From NCBI GenBank assembly GCA_038501625.1, contig JAZAYU010000012.1:7130001-7194000 (forward strand): a DNA stretch of 64,000 bases. The letters run 5' to 3'. The notes under the pieces were generated by a model. The model was given only the letters and a program-made list of their open reading frames with translations, searched no databases and had not been told where the DNA came from. Below, piece after piece: positions 45,248 to 56,789 of the stretch. The number at the start of each line of letters is the position of its first letter. Position 1 is the first letter of the stretch. The translations under genes and the position numbers were made by a program. This DNA is from Corbicula japonica. Taxonomy: Eukaryota; Mollusca; Bivalvia; Venerida; Cyrenidae.

Positions 45248-46234
45248 CAGTCAAAAAGTTCCAGGACTGTCATGATATCTTTTTTTATTTTCCATACGAT
45301 TCAGTAATTAAATATAGGACATAATTATATAACTATTACACTGCAAGAACATATAAATATATGTAAAATATACAAACATAAACATGTTTTCTGATCCATT
45401 AGAATAGCCCACTATGTCATGTACGGAGCACTTCCGCGACGTCGTGACGCTCATATGACGTTTGCAAGGGTTGTTTTCATTTCATCTGTCAGCAGACGAG
45501 GAACCCAGCGCGCACATACCCTATTCATGTTCAAGTCCTGGGTCACTATTTTATAAACAGTTCCATGACACAGCCCGACAGTGTAAGCAATATCATCTAG
45601 AGAATTGCGCCGATCAGTTGCTAGGACGTCCTTAATCTTTTCCCGGCCTTCCGCTTTGCGCATTATCCTCAATATCCGCCCTACCTTTCAGGAAACGTTT
45701 GTGCCACTCAAACACAAGTGTCCGGGAACAATTAATAATACCATCCTTCTGTTTCATGAATTTCCAAGTATCAGTCGGGGTCATACAAGACATCTCAGAG
45801 AATTTAATTACTGTCCACTGCTCCGTACGTTCAATTAACGTTGTCATTTTCTTGCTTCAGAATTTTTACACGGCGGAAATTATACTTCACAAAATGGCGA
45901 TACGTCGGCCGATCACACTAAAATTTTGTAATTGTTTGAAAGTAACGTTCCGTTGATGTCGTGCGGAAAAATAAAGACGTTTTGGCGCTGTTATTTTGAG
46001 AAACTTCAAAAAGAATGTAGTCATCTTGTTGCAAAATAAGGCAAATTCTGAAGTGCTCCATATTAGGGTTGTGGACATGCTAAATGTGAAAAAATAAATT
46101 CAAATACTTGTTCAAACCTACTTTTTCATAGCTGTTGATATTAGATTTAAATAGAAATACATGCATGCTAAATTTTATGAGGATCCGACGTCAATAATTT
46201 GTTCAAAAGGACCAGTCCGGGAACTTTCTGACTG
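45248..46234 (-). mobile_element. Internally deleted mariner-family element
   Basis: The TIRs are CAGTCAAAAAGTTCCAGGAC (left) and the inverted GTCCGGGAACTTTCTGACTG (right), with TA outside both (45246-45247, 46235-46236). The minus strand retains the transposase helix-turn-helix region but the DDE/D catalytic domain has been deleted, leaving 987 bp instead of about 1.3 kb. Confidence 0.85.
45451..45847 (-). pseudogene. Mariner transposase N-terminal remnant
   Basis: The first part (45847-45632) has EQWTVIKFSEM, VFEWHKRFLKGRADIEDNAQ and SGRPG, the paired HTH DNA-binding region and GRP-like linker of mariner transposases. The second HTH (45672-45451) has RNSLDDIAYTVGLCHGTVYK and VCARWVPRLLTDEMK, where intact proteins have KV-ARWVPR-LT-EQK. 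A frameshift separates the two near 45660 and the catalytic domain is missing. Confidence 0.88.
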
Positions 46235-46310
46235 TACTGCAGAAATATTTATTAAATTCAAGGTCTCAAAAATTCAGAAATTCATTTCTTGAAAGATAAT
46301 AAGTGCTTAA

Positions 46311-46543
46311 CCCTTTCCTCCATAGACACACCTTTATTGCATGGGCGAACAGTGAAGATCCAGATCAGCCAGCACATCCGTGCCGTCTGATCAGAATCTG
46401 CACTGTTCGCTTTATGATTCCTCGGGTTATTTCTGACCAAAATGCGACCAGTGCAGATCCTGATCAGATGACACAGATATGCCAGCTGATCTGGATCTAC
46501 ACTGGTTGCACATGCGTAAAATGCGTATATATGGAGGAAAGGG
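46311..46543. mobile_element. Palindromic MITE with TTAA flanks
   Basis: A 233-bp copy beginning CCCTTTCCTCCATA and ending TATGGAGGAAAGGG with TTAA at 46307-46310 and 46544-46547. It is the cleanest copy in the window. The inner palindrome (GATCAGCCAGCACATCCGTG against CAGATATGCCAGCTGATC) matches the copies at 40786 and 50616. Confidence 0.82.
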
Positions 46544-46547
46544 TTAA

Positions 46548-46839
46548 GGCTGAGCATGAGCCATTTTGATTGTATTGCTAATCTGAATAAAAAATAAATA
46601 ATTTATTCATATCTTAAAAAATTCTAATTCTTTAAAATGTGTAATACATGTATGTCAAGATTGTTAGACTCTGGACGTTATTTTGCATACAGCTCCAGGT
46701 TTTTTAGCGTGGATGGTAAAAGGATGTGTATATTAAGATGAGGGAGAATTATTGAAATAACTGTTTTATCAAAAAGGCATCCCTGCTTTGGAATGAGATA
46801 CTTAATATGAAAGGCAATAATAAGGAAGGAATTGCATTG
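46548..46839. other. Non-coding leading into a minisatellite
   Basis: No feature seen. Confidence 0.4.
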
Positions 46840-48095
46840 TATGGATAGGGAATGATAGTACTTGCATGATGAGGATGATGAAGGACCTTCCTTGTGAGAA
46901 AATGGACTTGCATCATGAGCATGGGAAAGTACTTGCATTGTGAGATGCAGAAAGACTTGCAGGATGACGTTAAGGAAGGACTTGCATTGTAAGGATGGAA
47001 AAGTACTTTTGTGATGAAGAGGAAGGACTTGCATCATGAGGTTGAGGAAGGACTTGCATCATGAGGATGAGATAGGACTTGCATTATGAGGTTGAGGAAG
47101 GACTTGCATCATGAGAATGAGGAAAGACTTGCATCATGAGGTTGAGGAAGGACTTGCATCATGAGGTTGAGGAAGGACTTGCATCATGAGGTTGAGGAAG
47201 GAATTGCATCTTGAGAATGAGGAAAGACTTGCATCATGAGGATGAGGAAAGACTTGCATCATGAGGTTGAGGAAGGACTTGCATCATGAGGATGCAGAAG
47301 GAATTGCATCTTGAGAATGAGGAAAGACTTGCATCATGAGGTTGAGGAAGGACTTGCATCATGAGGTTGAGGAAGGACTTGCATCATGAGGTTGAGGAAG
47401 GACTTGCATCATGAGCATGAGGAAGGACTTGCATCATGAGGATGAGGAAAGACTTGCATCATGAGGATGAGGAAAGACTTGCATCATGAGGATGAGGAAA
47501 GACTTGCATCATGAGGTTGAGGAAGGACTTGCATCATGAGGATGCAGAAGGAATTGCATCTTGAGAATGAGGAAAGACTTGCATCATGAGGATGAGGAAG
47601 GACTTGCATCATGAGGATGAGGAAAGACTTGCATCATGAGGATGAGGAAGGACTTGCATCATGAGGATGAGGAAAGACTTGCATCATGAGGATGAGGAAA
47701 GACTTGCATCATGAGGATGAGGAAAGACTTGCATCATAAGGATGAGGAAAGACTTGCATCATGAGGTTGAGGAAGGACTTGCATCATGAGGATGCAGAAG
47801 GAATTGCATCTTGAGAATGAGGAAAGACTTGCATCATGAGGATGAGGAAGGACTTGCATCATGAGGATGAGGAAAGACTTGCATCATGAGGATGAGGAAG
47901 GACTTGCATCATGAGCCTGAGGAAGGACTTGCATCATGAGCATGAGGAAGGACTTGCATCATGAGGATGAGGAAGGACTTGCATCATGAGCCTGAGGAAG
48001 GACTTGCATCATGAGCCTGAGGAAGGACTTGCATCATGAGCATGAGGAAGGACTTGCATCAGAAGCAATGGAAAGGACTTGCATCATGAGGATGA
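46840..48095. repeat. 25-bp minisatellite with 250-bp higher-order repeat
   Basis: About 43 well-conserved copies of GAGGATGAGGAAAGACTTGC followed by ATCAT run from about 47020 to 48090, preceded by diverged copies from 46840. A distinctive variant unit (GAGGATGCAGAAGGAATTGC) starts at 47288, 47538 and 47788, exactly 250 bp apart, so ten-unit blocks were amplified together. The 25-bp period is not a multiple of three, so it is not coding. Confidence 0.93.
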
Positions 48096-49640
48096 GATAA
48101 ATAGAAAGAAAGAAAATTGACTTTCATTATACAGAGCAAGTTCTGGCATATAGAAACACCTTCAAATATCCTTTCCACAACCATTACATATTTAAGTGTG
48201 ACAAAACCTTGAATTCTCAAAAACAGACCCAGATTTACTAGAGGACTCCCAAAATGTGTTTAAACGTATAATAAAATAGTGTTTTAAAAACTGACCCAAT
48301 TTTGTCGTATAACAACCATCGATTTTTATTTCGTTTTTAATTATTCAAGAGTCCTTGCTTTGGACTGGCTGTTTAGATGAACACCTAATCATTGATCAGT
48401 ATTTTTACACTATTAGTCCTTTGAATGCATCAGATATTTTTGAAATTTAATCAAAATCCACTTTTAAGAAGAAAAAAAATTACATTGTTGCCTTTTCTTC
48501 ATTCTTTATTGTCAAAATAACAAAGTGACTCCAAAACGTAGAAAATGCCTAAATATCTAAGTGGTTATTACTTAAAAATCACTTCTTTTCGCAATGGCAT
48601 AAAAATTAATAACTGTTAATTTGATAAATTAATTTATGGAATTTTCCCTTACAGTCTTCCAGCAATAACATGAATTTTATGATTTGGTTTCACCCATAAC
48701 ATAGCACAGTATTGTGATTCGGGATTTTAACGATCTATTCCTGATATGCATATTTCACCTTTTTTACAGAAGAAAGACCATAACTTAAATAACGTGTTTA
48801 ATCGTTACTAAATCAGGTTTAAAACCGTTAAAATGCTGAATTTCATTAAAAGGTAGAAAACCTGTAATGGATAATAGTGTATATGCTTTATTGAAAAAAT
48901 ACACTCATCAACGCCGATTTTAAAATTTTTATGCAGATTTACGGTACCGGTTTTAAAATCATGAAGAAAACCAGACAAAAATTTTTACGATATGGGTGTC
49001 TGACAAGAAATCAGTATCAGTTTTTGGGAGCCCAAAATCTCTGCATGTTCTAATACGTTACGGTCATCCATGCCAAAAAACAGGGTTGGTCATGGAAAGG
49101 ATATACAGGAAGGAGATTTGCATTCTCACGATTTACTAGGAATCATGAATTGTAATCACTTAGAACAAAATCTTTAAAATTTTCTGTCTTCCTACTGTTG
49201 TACTTGAGCCTATGACACTGTTAAATTCTGGTTGACATTTAACTTCTCATGCTACTTAGAGGAAATAATAAATAGTATTTCAATGGACTATCGATTTGAT
49301 ATTTAAAAAAAAAATAAAAACAATCTGACAGTTTTCAACTTTGTACTCTTCAAAGAATTATTTTCTTTAACAATTTAAGTGATGTCTTGATTTTAATGGT
49401 CAAGGAATACTGTCTGGAAAAAATGTAAAAATTGGGAAATACCTGTTGCATGTGTATGATGAACATTCCCACCATTTTTAGTCAATTTCATTTCAAATAA
49501 ATTAGCTTAAAAATTAGTGCAGCAAAACTCATGTTTCACATAGTGCTATTTCAGTTGTTCTTGTTTTGTCATGTTATGAAATAAATTGTATTTAATTTTC
49601 ATTATTAAAATAAAAAACCTTTGCTTTTTTCCAGCTTTGA
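48096..49640. other. Non-coding, no gene seen
   Basis: AT-rich sequence with no recognisable gene or clear repeat. Confidence 0.4.
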
Positions 49641-49647
49641 TTTTTTT

Positions 49648-49859
49648 CAGGTTCGATGTTTCCTTTACCATCCAAGCTTTTGGAACCAACCTTGCTTGTC
49701 ATGGCTTAGGCTGTTGGACCAGGGTTCGAACCTGGGACCTCCTCATGAACATATAGGCATAGTTCTGAGTTGCTCTACCAGCTGAGCTACCCAACTGCCT
49801 TGCCATGACTTAATAAGGTTTGAACCAAAAGATATGTTAGTAAGGAAACAATGATCCTG
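49648..49859. mobile_element. Small TIR element carrying a tRNA-like sequence
   Basis: 49648-49705 and 49802-49859 are 58-bp inverted repeats. Left starts CAG-GTTCGATGTTTCCTT and ends GTCATGGC; right is the inverse of CAG-GATCATTGTTTCCTT...GTCATGGC. Between them lies the tRNA-like sequence at 49712-49796. The whole unit is only 212 bp. Confidence 0.65.
49712..49796 (-). tRNA. tRNA-like sequence with enlarged anticodon loop
   Basis: On the minus strand it has an A box TAGCTCAGCTGGTAGAGCA, a D stem GCTC/GAGC, a T arm CCAGG-TTCGAAC-CCTGG with perfect B box GGTTCGAACC, and an acceptor stem GTTGGG/TCCAAC. The anticodon stem CTCA/TGAG encloses about 20 nt instead of 7, so either a short intron or an insertion is present and no anticodon can be assigned. 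It is 85 nt. It could be a pseudogene or SINE head rather than a working tRNA gene. Confidence 0.5.
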
Positions 49860-49949
49860 AAAAACACACCCCTCCTCCCTGACTTAAACAGCAAGTTAAA
49901 AAATTAAAACAAAACAAAAAACAGATAAAAAAATCAACAGTATCACATT

Positions 49950-50500
49950 TACGAAAAAAAAAAAAAGTCTCTGAACGGCCAGAGACTTTTTTATGGAAAA
50001 ATTTTGCTAAGTATATAAATATACTTTCCACCTTATACCAAAGGATTTACGAGTAGGCATTAAACTAAATAATATAATGCTGAAATAATTAAATAAATAG
50101 TGAAGCAATAATCAAGTAATCTCATTCACGAAAAAAAAAAAAAGTCTCTGAACGGCCAGAGACTTTTTTTTATGGAAAAATTTTGCTAAGTATAAATATA
50201 CTTTTCACCTAATAGCAAAGGATTTAGGTGTAGGTATTAAACTGTAAGAAAATTATTAAATGCTGAAACAATGAAATAAATATTCAAGTAATAAAAAAGG
50301 ATCTCATTCACGAAAAAAAAAAAAGTCTCTGAACGGCCAGAGACTTGATTTTTTTATGGAAAAATTTTGCTAAGTATATAAATATACTTTTCACCTAATA
50401 CCAAAGGATTTGGGTGTAGGTATTAAACTATTAAAAAATATTTAATGCTGAAATAATGAAATAAAATTGGAAACTGCCAGAGACCTTTCATTTTTTACTT
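49950..50500. repeat. Tandem repeat of about 180 bp, each with a perfect hairpin
   Basis: Three copies are centred at 49966-49987, 50143-50164 and 50324-50345, with a degenerate fourth near 50466. Each carries AGTCTCTG-AACGGC-CAGAGACT (8-bp perfect stem, 6-nt loop) bracketed by A and T runs. Each is followed by ATGGAAAAATTTTGCTAAGT and AATATACTTTTCACC. Spacings are 177 and 181 bp. Confidence 0.88.
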
Positions 50501-50615
50501 TGAAAAAAAAAATTGCAATACTTTTCTTAGGATTCAAGGATGTTAGGAGTAATCATTTTTTTATATATTAAATGAAATAATAATACTATCCTGAGAAAAA
50601 CGTGCTCCACAAGAT

Positions 50616-50850
50616 CCCTTTCCTCCATAAATAGGCATTTTACGCATGTGCGACCAGTGTAGATCCAGATCAGCCGGCACATCCATGCTGTCTGATCAGG
50701 ATCATCACTGGTCATATTTTGGTCAGAAACAACCTTACAAATCATAAAGCAAACAGTGCAGATCCTGATCAGACGGCACGGATGTGCAGGCTGATCTGGA
50801 TCTTAGCACTGTTCGCCCGTGCAATAAAGGTGTATCTATGGAGGAAAGGG
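50616..50850. mobile_element. Palindromic MITE with piggyBac-like ends
   Basis: A 235-bp copy, starting CCCTTTCCTCCATA and ending ATGGAGGAAAGGG, followed by TTAA at 50851-50854. The left flank is AGAT instead of TTAA, so the left target copy has mutated. Confidence 0.75.
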
Positions 50851-50940
50851 TTAAAACAACTTTCCCCTCAAAAAAATAATGGACTGAGTATCTCTAAAAC
50901 TGAGTCACAATTATCTTAAGATTCAAGTCAAATATCTTAA

Positions 50941-51385
50941 CCCTCTACTCCATATGTACACGTTTTATGCATGTGCAATCAGTGAAGATCCGGATCAGCC
51001 AGCACAGCTGTGCCATCTAATCTGGATCTACACTGTTCACTAACCGACAGAAACAAGTTAATAAAAGTAAAATTTACCAGTGTATATCCTGATCAGGTGA
51101 CACAGATGTGCTGGCTGATCTGGATCTACACTGTTAACCCTTCACTCCATATTTTATTGCATGTGCTGCCAGTGTAGATCCAGATCAGCCTGCACATCTG
51201 TGCCATCTGATCTGAATCTACCATGGTTGCTTTTTGGTCAGAAATAACCTAATGAATCTAAAAGCTACCAGTGTACATCCTGATCAGGTGACACAGATGT
51301 GCTGGCTGATCTGGATCTACACTGTTAACCCTTCACTCTTTATGTGTTGGTTGATCAGTGGTCATCTACACTGTTTGCCAATAAG
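50941..51385. repeat. Tandem array of the TTAA palindromic MITE
   Basis: Two units (50941-51133 and 51138-51324) and the start of a third (51329-51385) abut with a single TTAA between them (51134-51137, 51325-51328). Each begins CCCT and ends in CTGGATCTACACTG. Single shared TTAAs suggest insertion into a neighbour's target site or unequal exchange. Confidence 0.75.
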
Positions 51386-51389
51386 ATAC

Positions 51390-51735
51390 AGTACTGCAAA
51401 CGTGTAGTTACAAAATTTTCGTATGTCATGCATCCGTCTGTCCTGTATCGTGTGTCTGTCTAACGTGTATTGTGGGTCCGTCTAACGTCTGTCGTGCATC
51501 ATGCGTCCTTCAATCGTGTATCATGCAACATGCATCAATTTCTCGCATATGCATATATATATAATTTTATTTCAACCATTCATCTTATGTTTTGATAGAT
51601 TTTTCAATTTTTTATAAACCTCATACACACATTTTATAATTTGGCATAATGTTTATACAAAATGATACTTACATAACTTTAGGTATATATGTATCTCGCT
51701 TTTATCTAAGTTTTATATAATAAACTATAATTTGG
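51390..51735. other. Non-coding
   Basis: Contains a C/T/G-rich stretch of CGTGTATC/CGTCTGTC-like words at 51425-51535, then AT-rich DNA. No gene seen. Confidence 0.4.
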
Positions 51736-51737
51736 TG

Positions 51738-53171
51738 TTCCGCAGAACAAATGTGTCGCCTGCTTGCAAAAAGTTGAAACGTGGGCCTTATTAATGTCTA
51801 ATCATATATGCTTAAAAGACTTAATTCAGGTTTATTGCAATACTTAACTATGGAACACACGTCACCTAGCATTTGAAATAGGCTTAACTAAATAAAATGG
51901 TGAAACCCGAGTTATCATTCTTCACCAAAAGCTATGTGCATGCAGTTGATATATTCCAAATATTAAGTGAATTGGACAAGTACTTTTAATGTTACAGCCA
52001 GCATTTTCATATTAAAGTTGCATTTGAAAGGGGAATAACTCATAAATTAGTCAAACCACAGTTTTCATTCTATTTGTCACCAATGTTCATCAAGATATTT
52101 AAATTGAATATTAAGTGAATAGGACAACTACTTTCAAAGTTAAAGTCAACATTAAGTTTCATGTTTTAGTTTCATTTGAAAGGGGCATAACTCAAAATAT
52201 AGTTAAACAGGAGTTATGATTCTTGTTGTAACCAATGTTGTTGTTCATGCACATAATATATTCTAAGTATTAAGTTAATAGGACAAGTACTTTAAAAGTT
52301 ATATGCAACATAAGGTTTCATGATAAAGTTGCATTTGAAAGGGGTATAACTCATAAAATATTGAATCAGGAGTTATCTTTCTTGTCACAGATGATGTTGT
52401 TTATGTTGATGATAAATTCCGAGTATTAAGCGAATAGGATAAGTACTTTCAAAGTTAAAGTCAACATTAAGTTTCATGTTAAAATTGCATTTGAAAGGGG
52501 TTGCATTATAAAAGGACACAACTCATAAAATAGTCAAACAGGAGTTATCATTGTTGTTGTTCGAAATGATGTTGTTCATGAAGATATTTAAATTGAATAT
52601 TAAGTGAATAGGACAATTACTTTCAAAGTTAAAGTCAACATTAATTTTCATGTTTTAGTTTCATTTGAAAGGGGCATAACTCAAAATATAGTCAAACAGG
52701 AGTTATGATTCTTGTTGTAACCAATGTTGTTGTTCATGGTGATAATATATTCCAAGTATAAAGTGAACAAGACAAGTACTTTCAAAGTTATAGGCAACAT
52801 TAGTTTCATGATTGTTAAAGTTGGGTTTGAAAGGGGCATAACTCCAAAATATTGAAACTGGAGTTATCATTCTTGTTGTCACAGATGGCAATGTTCATGC
52901 TGATGATATATTCCAAGTTAGAAGTGAATAGGACAAGTACTTTCTAAGTTATAGGCAACATTAAGTTTCATGTTAAAGATGCATTTGAAAGAGGCATAAC
53001 TCCAAAATATTGAAACTGGAGTAATCATTCTTGTCGTCATAGATGGCATTGTTCATTGTACATTAAGGTTCATGTTAAAGCTGGGGGACTACCGGACGAT
53101 GCCGACGACTAGGCCGCCAACGTTGCCGGACAATAGGATCCCTATGTGTCTACCTGCTATTGCAGGCAACA
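51738..53171. mobile_element. Pearl-like element with 150-160 bp tandem core
   Basis: Roughly seven copies of a unit containing CATTTGAAAGGGGCATAACTC, CAGGAGTTATCATTCTTGTT and AGTGAATAGGACAAGTACTT run from about 52020 to 53060. The left side has TGTGTCGCCTGC and the right end has the inverse GCAGGCAACACA. A hairpin CCTGC-TATT-GCAGG lies close to the right end. Tandem core plus asymmetric ends resemble bivalve pearl elements, now grouped with Helentron-derived HINEs. No coding capacity. Confidence 0.65.
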
Positions 53172-53309
53172 CAAAAATGAACAATTATCGCTTACGTATG
53201 GTTTATTTTGTATAAGTTGGGCCATTTGAAACACTGTGGTTACACGCAGAAAACATTATTAATAGGCCCAAATGATGTAAAATAGAAAATCAAGTAATTT
53301 TTGTTTTTT

Positions 53310-53342
53310 TTTGGGGGGGGGGGGGGATGGGTAGGGGGTGGT
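53310..53342. repeat. G-run
   Basis: A T-run is followed by 14 Gs and then GATGGGTAGGGGGTGG. A candidate G-quadruplex, or an assembly-sensitive homopolymer. Confidence 0.8.
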
Positions 53343-56300
53343 CCAAATGCGTGGTTTTGCAACAAATATTTTTACTGCGCAAATAAGTTAAAATGCATCA
53401 CAATACATTTGCGAAGAATGCCAGAAACATATTTTAATATTGACACAAGGTAATAACTTACATGTATTACTGTATCTGGATTGATTGTTAATCCAAAGTA
53501 TGTCACTTTCCTTGCTCAAATTATTTCAATATTTAATAATAATCATCAGTTTAAAAATCAGTTACTGTTTAGCAAGATTGCATGTTTGCAAAAAAATAAC
53601 AGACAAGTATTATGCCATGAAGCTAAGGGGCCTTTATCCAGCTTCATCCATTACAGAGATCCGAAAGTTAATAATCATTTTATAAATAACAAACTGACAT
53701 TTTATTCTAATACCTCTTACTTTGTGTTAATAAATACATTGATATTGACACTGAAAGTACAGCTATCAATGAAGGTGATTAATAGCCCCCCCCCCCTCCC
53801 CCCCCCCCACACACAAACCCTATAATACACTGCAACTCCATTATGTCGTGGACCTCGGGGTCAAAGCCTGCCAACTGTGATATAAATGGAACGTGATATA
53901 AGTAAATAATGGCGCTAAAACAAGGAGAATTTGTTTTTGCTGTCAGATGCATGTATATCGCGGTGTTGCATAATTAACACATCGTGAAATCTACGGGTAC
54001 ATCAGGGAGTATTTTCCGTGCTGGACAAATGTTTTTAAAACAACTTTTTATATAATTTATTAAGATTTATTTTAAATAAAAAGAAATTATTTAATGTACA
54101 AAACAAATATCGCCGTCATCAATTTTAATGGTGCCGTATTATTGTTTTTCGGTACTTTCAATCTGTTGGTCGATCATGGTTGGCGATGTTATTTCATTGT
54201 CGTCAGTCGTTTACCAGCTTGATATGTTAATGAGCAGGTTATGTCAAAACAGCAAATTGTTTTGACCTTTCCTGCTCATATGTCTTTTATGGTTAGCAAT
54301 TGTCTCTAATTTGTGGTTTGTCTCGTGAATGAAATTCTGCCAGTACTGTATCAGCTTGGTGTTTTTCGCACCTATTGTTCGTCACAAAGGGGGTTTCATG
54401 TCAAATCAGAAGCAACAGAATTGTAAAAAAACAAACCTTTCTTTTTTTTTCATATGTTTGATGTTAAATTGTGTCTGCTGGTGAACATGTACATCGCCTC
54501 TTAAATCCCTGCATACAAAAAGTAATAAACACCCTTCGCCGATAATGACATAATGCGACACGGAAAAAGGGTGTGTTTAGTGAATTTGTCGCCAACGTTG
54601 ATTTAATCATTTGATCTTTTCCACCACCCAAGAAGCTCTGGTGAGCTAAAAAGTGACCTAGGTTCTTATTTTTGTAAAACAATCAACTTAAATGCATATT
54701 TGATATGAAAATGGTTCTAAGATGAGTAGATCGTTTATCGACAGTCTTTCTGTTAAAGTATTTACTCGTAAGACTGTCAGGGAAAGCCACAATCGGTCAT
54801 CGTTACCACTCGATCGCTGTTAATATTGGCAAATAATCAAAATTTATGTAACTTTGTGGCCGCAAATTTCATTGTGTAAATAGTGTTTTTACATTTTTGA
54901 GTTAACTTGAATGAAAAAATCATTTTCCTAACTCATAAACTTCTTTGAAGCTAGTTTAAACATATTAGCACCAAGAAATCGACAATTTTGTTCAGGCATT
55001 GAACGTGAAAAGACTGTACGCAAAGTTGCAACATTTCAGTAAAAGACTGTACAATTAGTTGCGCACATGTGTGCATCAGATATTGATCTGCCCAGCAATA
55101 ACGTACATGTACTTTGTAAACCAGACTGAGTCGAAACAGATGATTTATTTTAATTCAAATTATACTTCTAATGATCAGTTTGAAAGAAATTTGGATTTCA
55201 ACATGTGTGGAGCTATGTAAAATGGGGGGCAAATGTAATTATTTGTATAGTATGTAACAAAAGCTGATCTATGTATGTAGTTGTTAAATGAATAAACTAG
55301 CACAGTAAAAAGGTATAAACAACGGCAATTTAAAGCCGAGTGTCATATAATTACAAGCAGGATATTCTTCACTTTTGTTATGGTGTGTTAACGCTCTGGG
55401 TTTTATTTGCAGTATGTTCTTTTATAGGTTGCCTTATCGACAGACGACTTTTATTTTCGTGACATTTCAAATGGACTTACCACTTGAATTACAATCGAAC
55501 ATAGACTATTTTGAATAATTGACAACAAGTTACAAATGTTATGTTTAAGTGGAAATTTCTTCCCTCTGAATATCCATTAGATCAAATTTCATGTATGTGT
55601 CCAATTGTTTTCAAGAACTAATTGATATAAATTGACTACATCTGTCAGCAAGATTTTGTCCTTTTTCCTACCAGTCATAACAGAACCCTCAGATACACTG
55701 TAGCTGATATTTTCAGCGTAATTCTTTAAAGGTTTTGCTGCAATGACAGATTCAACGCTTTACTTGTTATGATGCTGAAAACTTGTTGTTGTTGTTGTTG
55801 TTTTTATGGAAAGGGGCTTGAAACGATTAAAATGAGTCAGTGAAATGGATTTGCAATAAATACTTTAATTATTTCTTTATTAATTGGTGTTTTCAATTTA
55901 GGATACCAATCATTGTATATTAGCTGGAATAGTAGCGAGATTTTCCATAACGTAGTTCAATAGCCTGTCGGTTTCAGCAGTGTTTGGAATTTTGAATTGC
56001 CATCATCATGCTGAATTCATCATATCCGACATATGTCAGATTGTAACTCATAAAAATTAATCAACAGAACATCTGTTATCTGAAAAAAAAAACAGAAATA
56101 AAAGAGTTATATTATTTATGGACGATCGTACTAGTGAAACATAAGGGTCAAATCATTGATATGCAATGGCATTGTAATAAAAATATGCGTAATAACCTTA
56201 TACAAGATTTAAAAAATCAATTAATGCTCTATTTTAATTTGTCAATTATATCACAAAGCATTAAATGGGTAAATGTTAGAAATATCTGAAAATTTTAGTA

Positions 56301-56789
56301 GACAAATATGCGTACAGACGTTAAGTGTTCTTTGTGCAACTAACAATTGTGTACAGTTGCAACTATGCGTACAGTCTTGTAACTTACAGTGGTTGAACGA
56401 AATTGTAAATTTCTCGGTGCTGTGTCGTTGAAGCTCCAATCAAGTAATTTTATGGGGTCGGGCATTGATTTTATTCTTTGACGAAGCACAAAACAAGAGC
56501 AAATACTGTGTACACAATGAAATTTATGGACATGAAGTCATATTTTCTTCGATCGTTTGGACACATTTGGGACTGATCAAGTTGCGAACGATGACTGATT
56601 GCAACTGTTCCATATGTAGTTTCAAGTAAATATAGTCAATAAAGACTACTTACCCCAAAAATAATTCCTTCAAATGCGCTTTTAACTTGTTGGATTTTTA
56701 TATATTAGGAAACGAGATTGCTTCTTTTTATGTTAGCAAATAACTGATCATCAGCATACAGATCAGCAACTTCCGTTTTGGTTCATAAC
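53343..56789. other. Non-coding, no gene seen
   Basis: Includes a C-run with CA repeats at 53786-53816. Next to it is TACACTGCAACTCCATTATG followed by TCGTGGACCTCGGGG, which resembles one end of a Tc1/pogo-type element without a visible partner end. The frames at 53481-53825 and 54464-54682 have no recognisable domain. Otherwise AT-rich. Confidence 0.4.

Noticed and set aside
46282..46569. Frames of 88-91 codons on both strands with DPDQ motifs, also at 40829-41044 and 50527-50919
   Set aside because: These are translations of the palindromic TTAA MITE, recurring at every copy in either strand.
46840..48095. Regular repeats with a CRISPR-like look
   Set aside because: Units are contiguous with no unique spacers and the host is an animal; it is a minisatellite.
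53481..53825. 114-codon plus-strand frame
   Set aside because: It ends in a C-run and has no recognisable domain or splice context.
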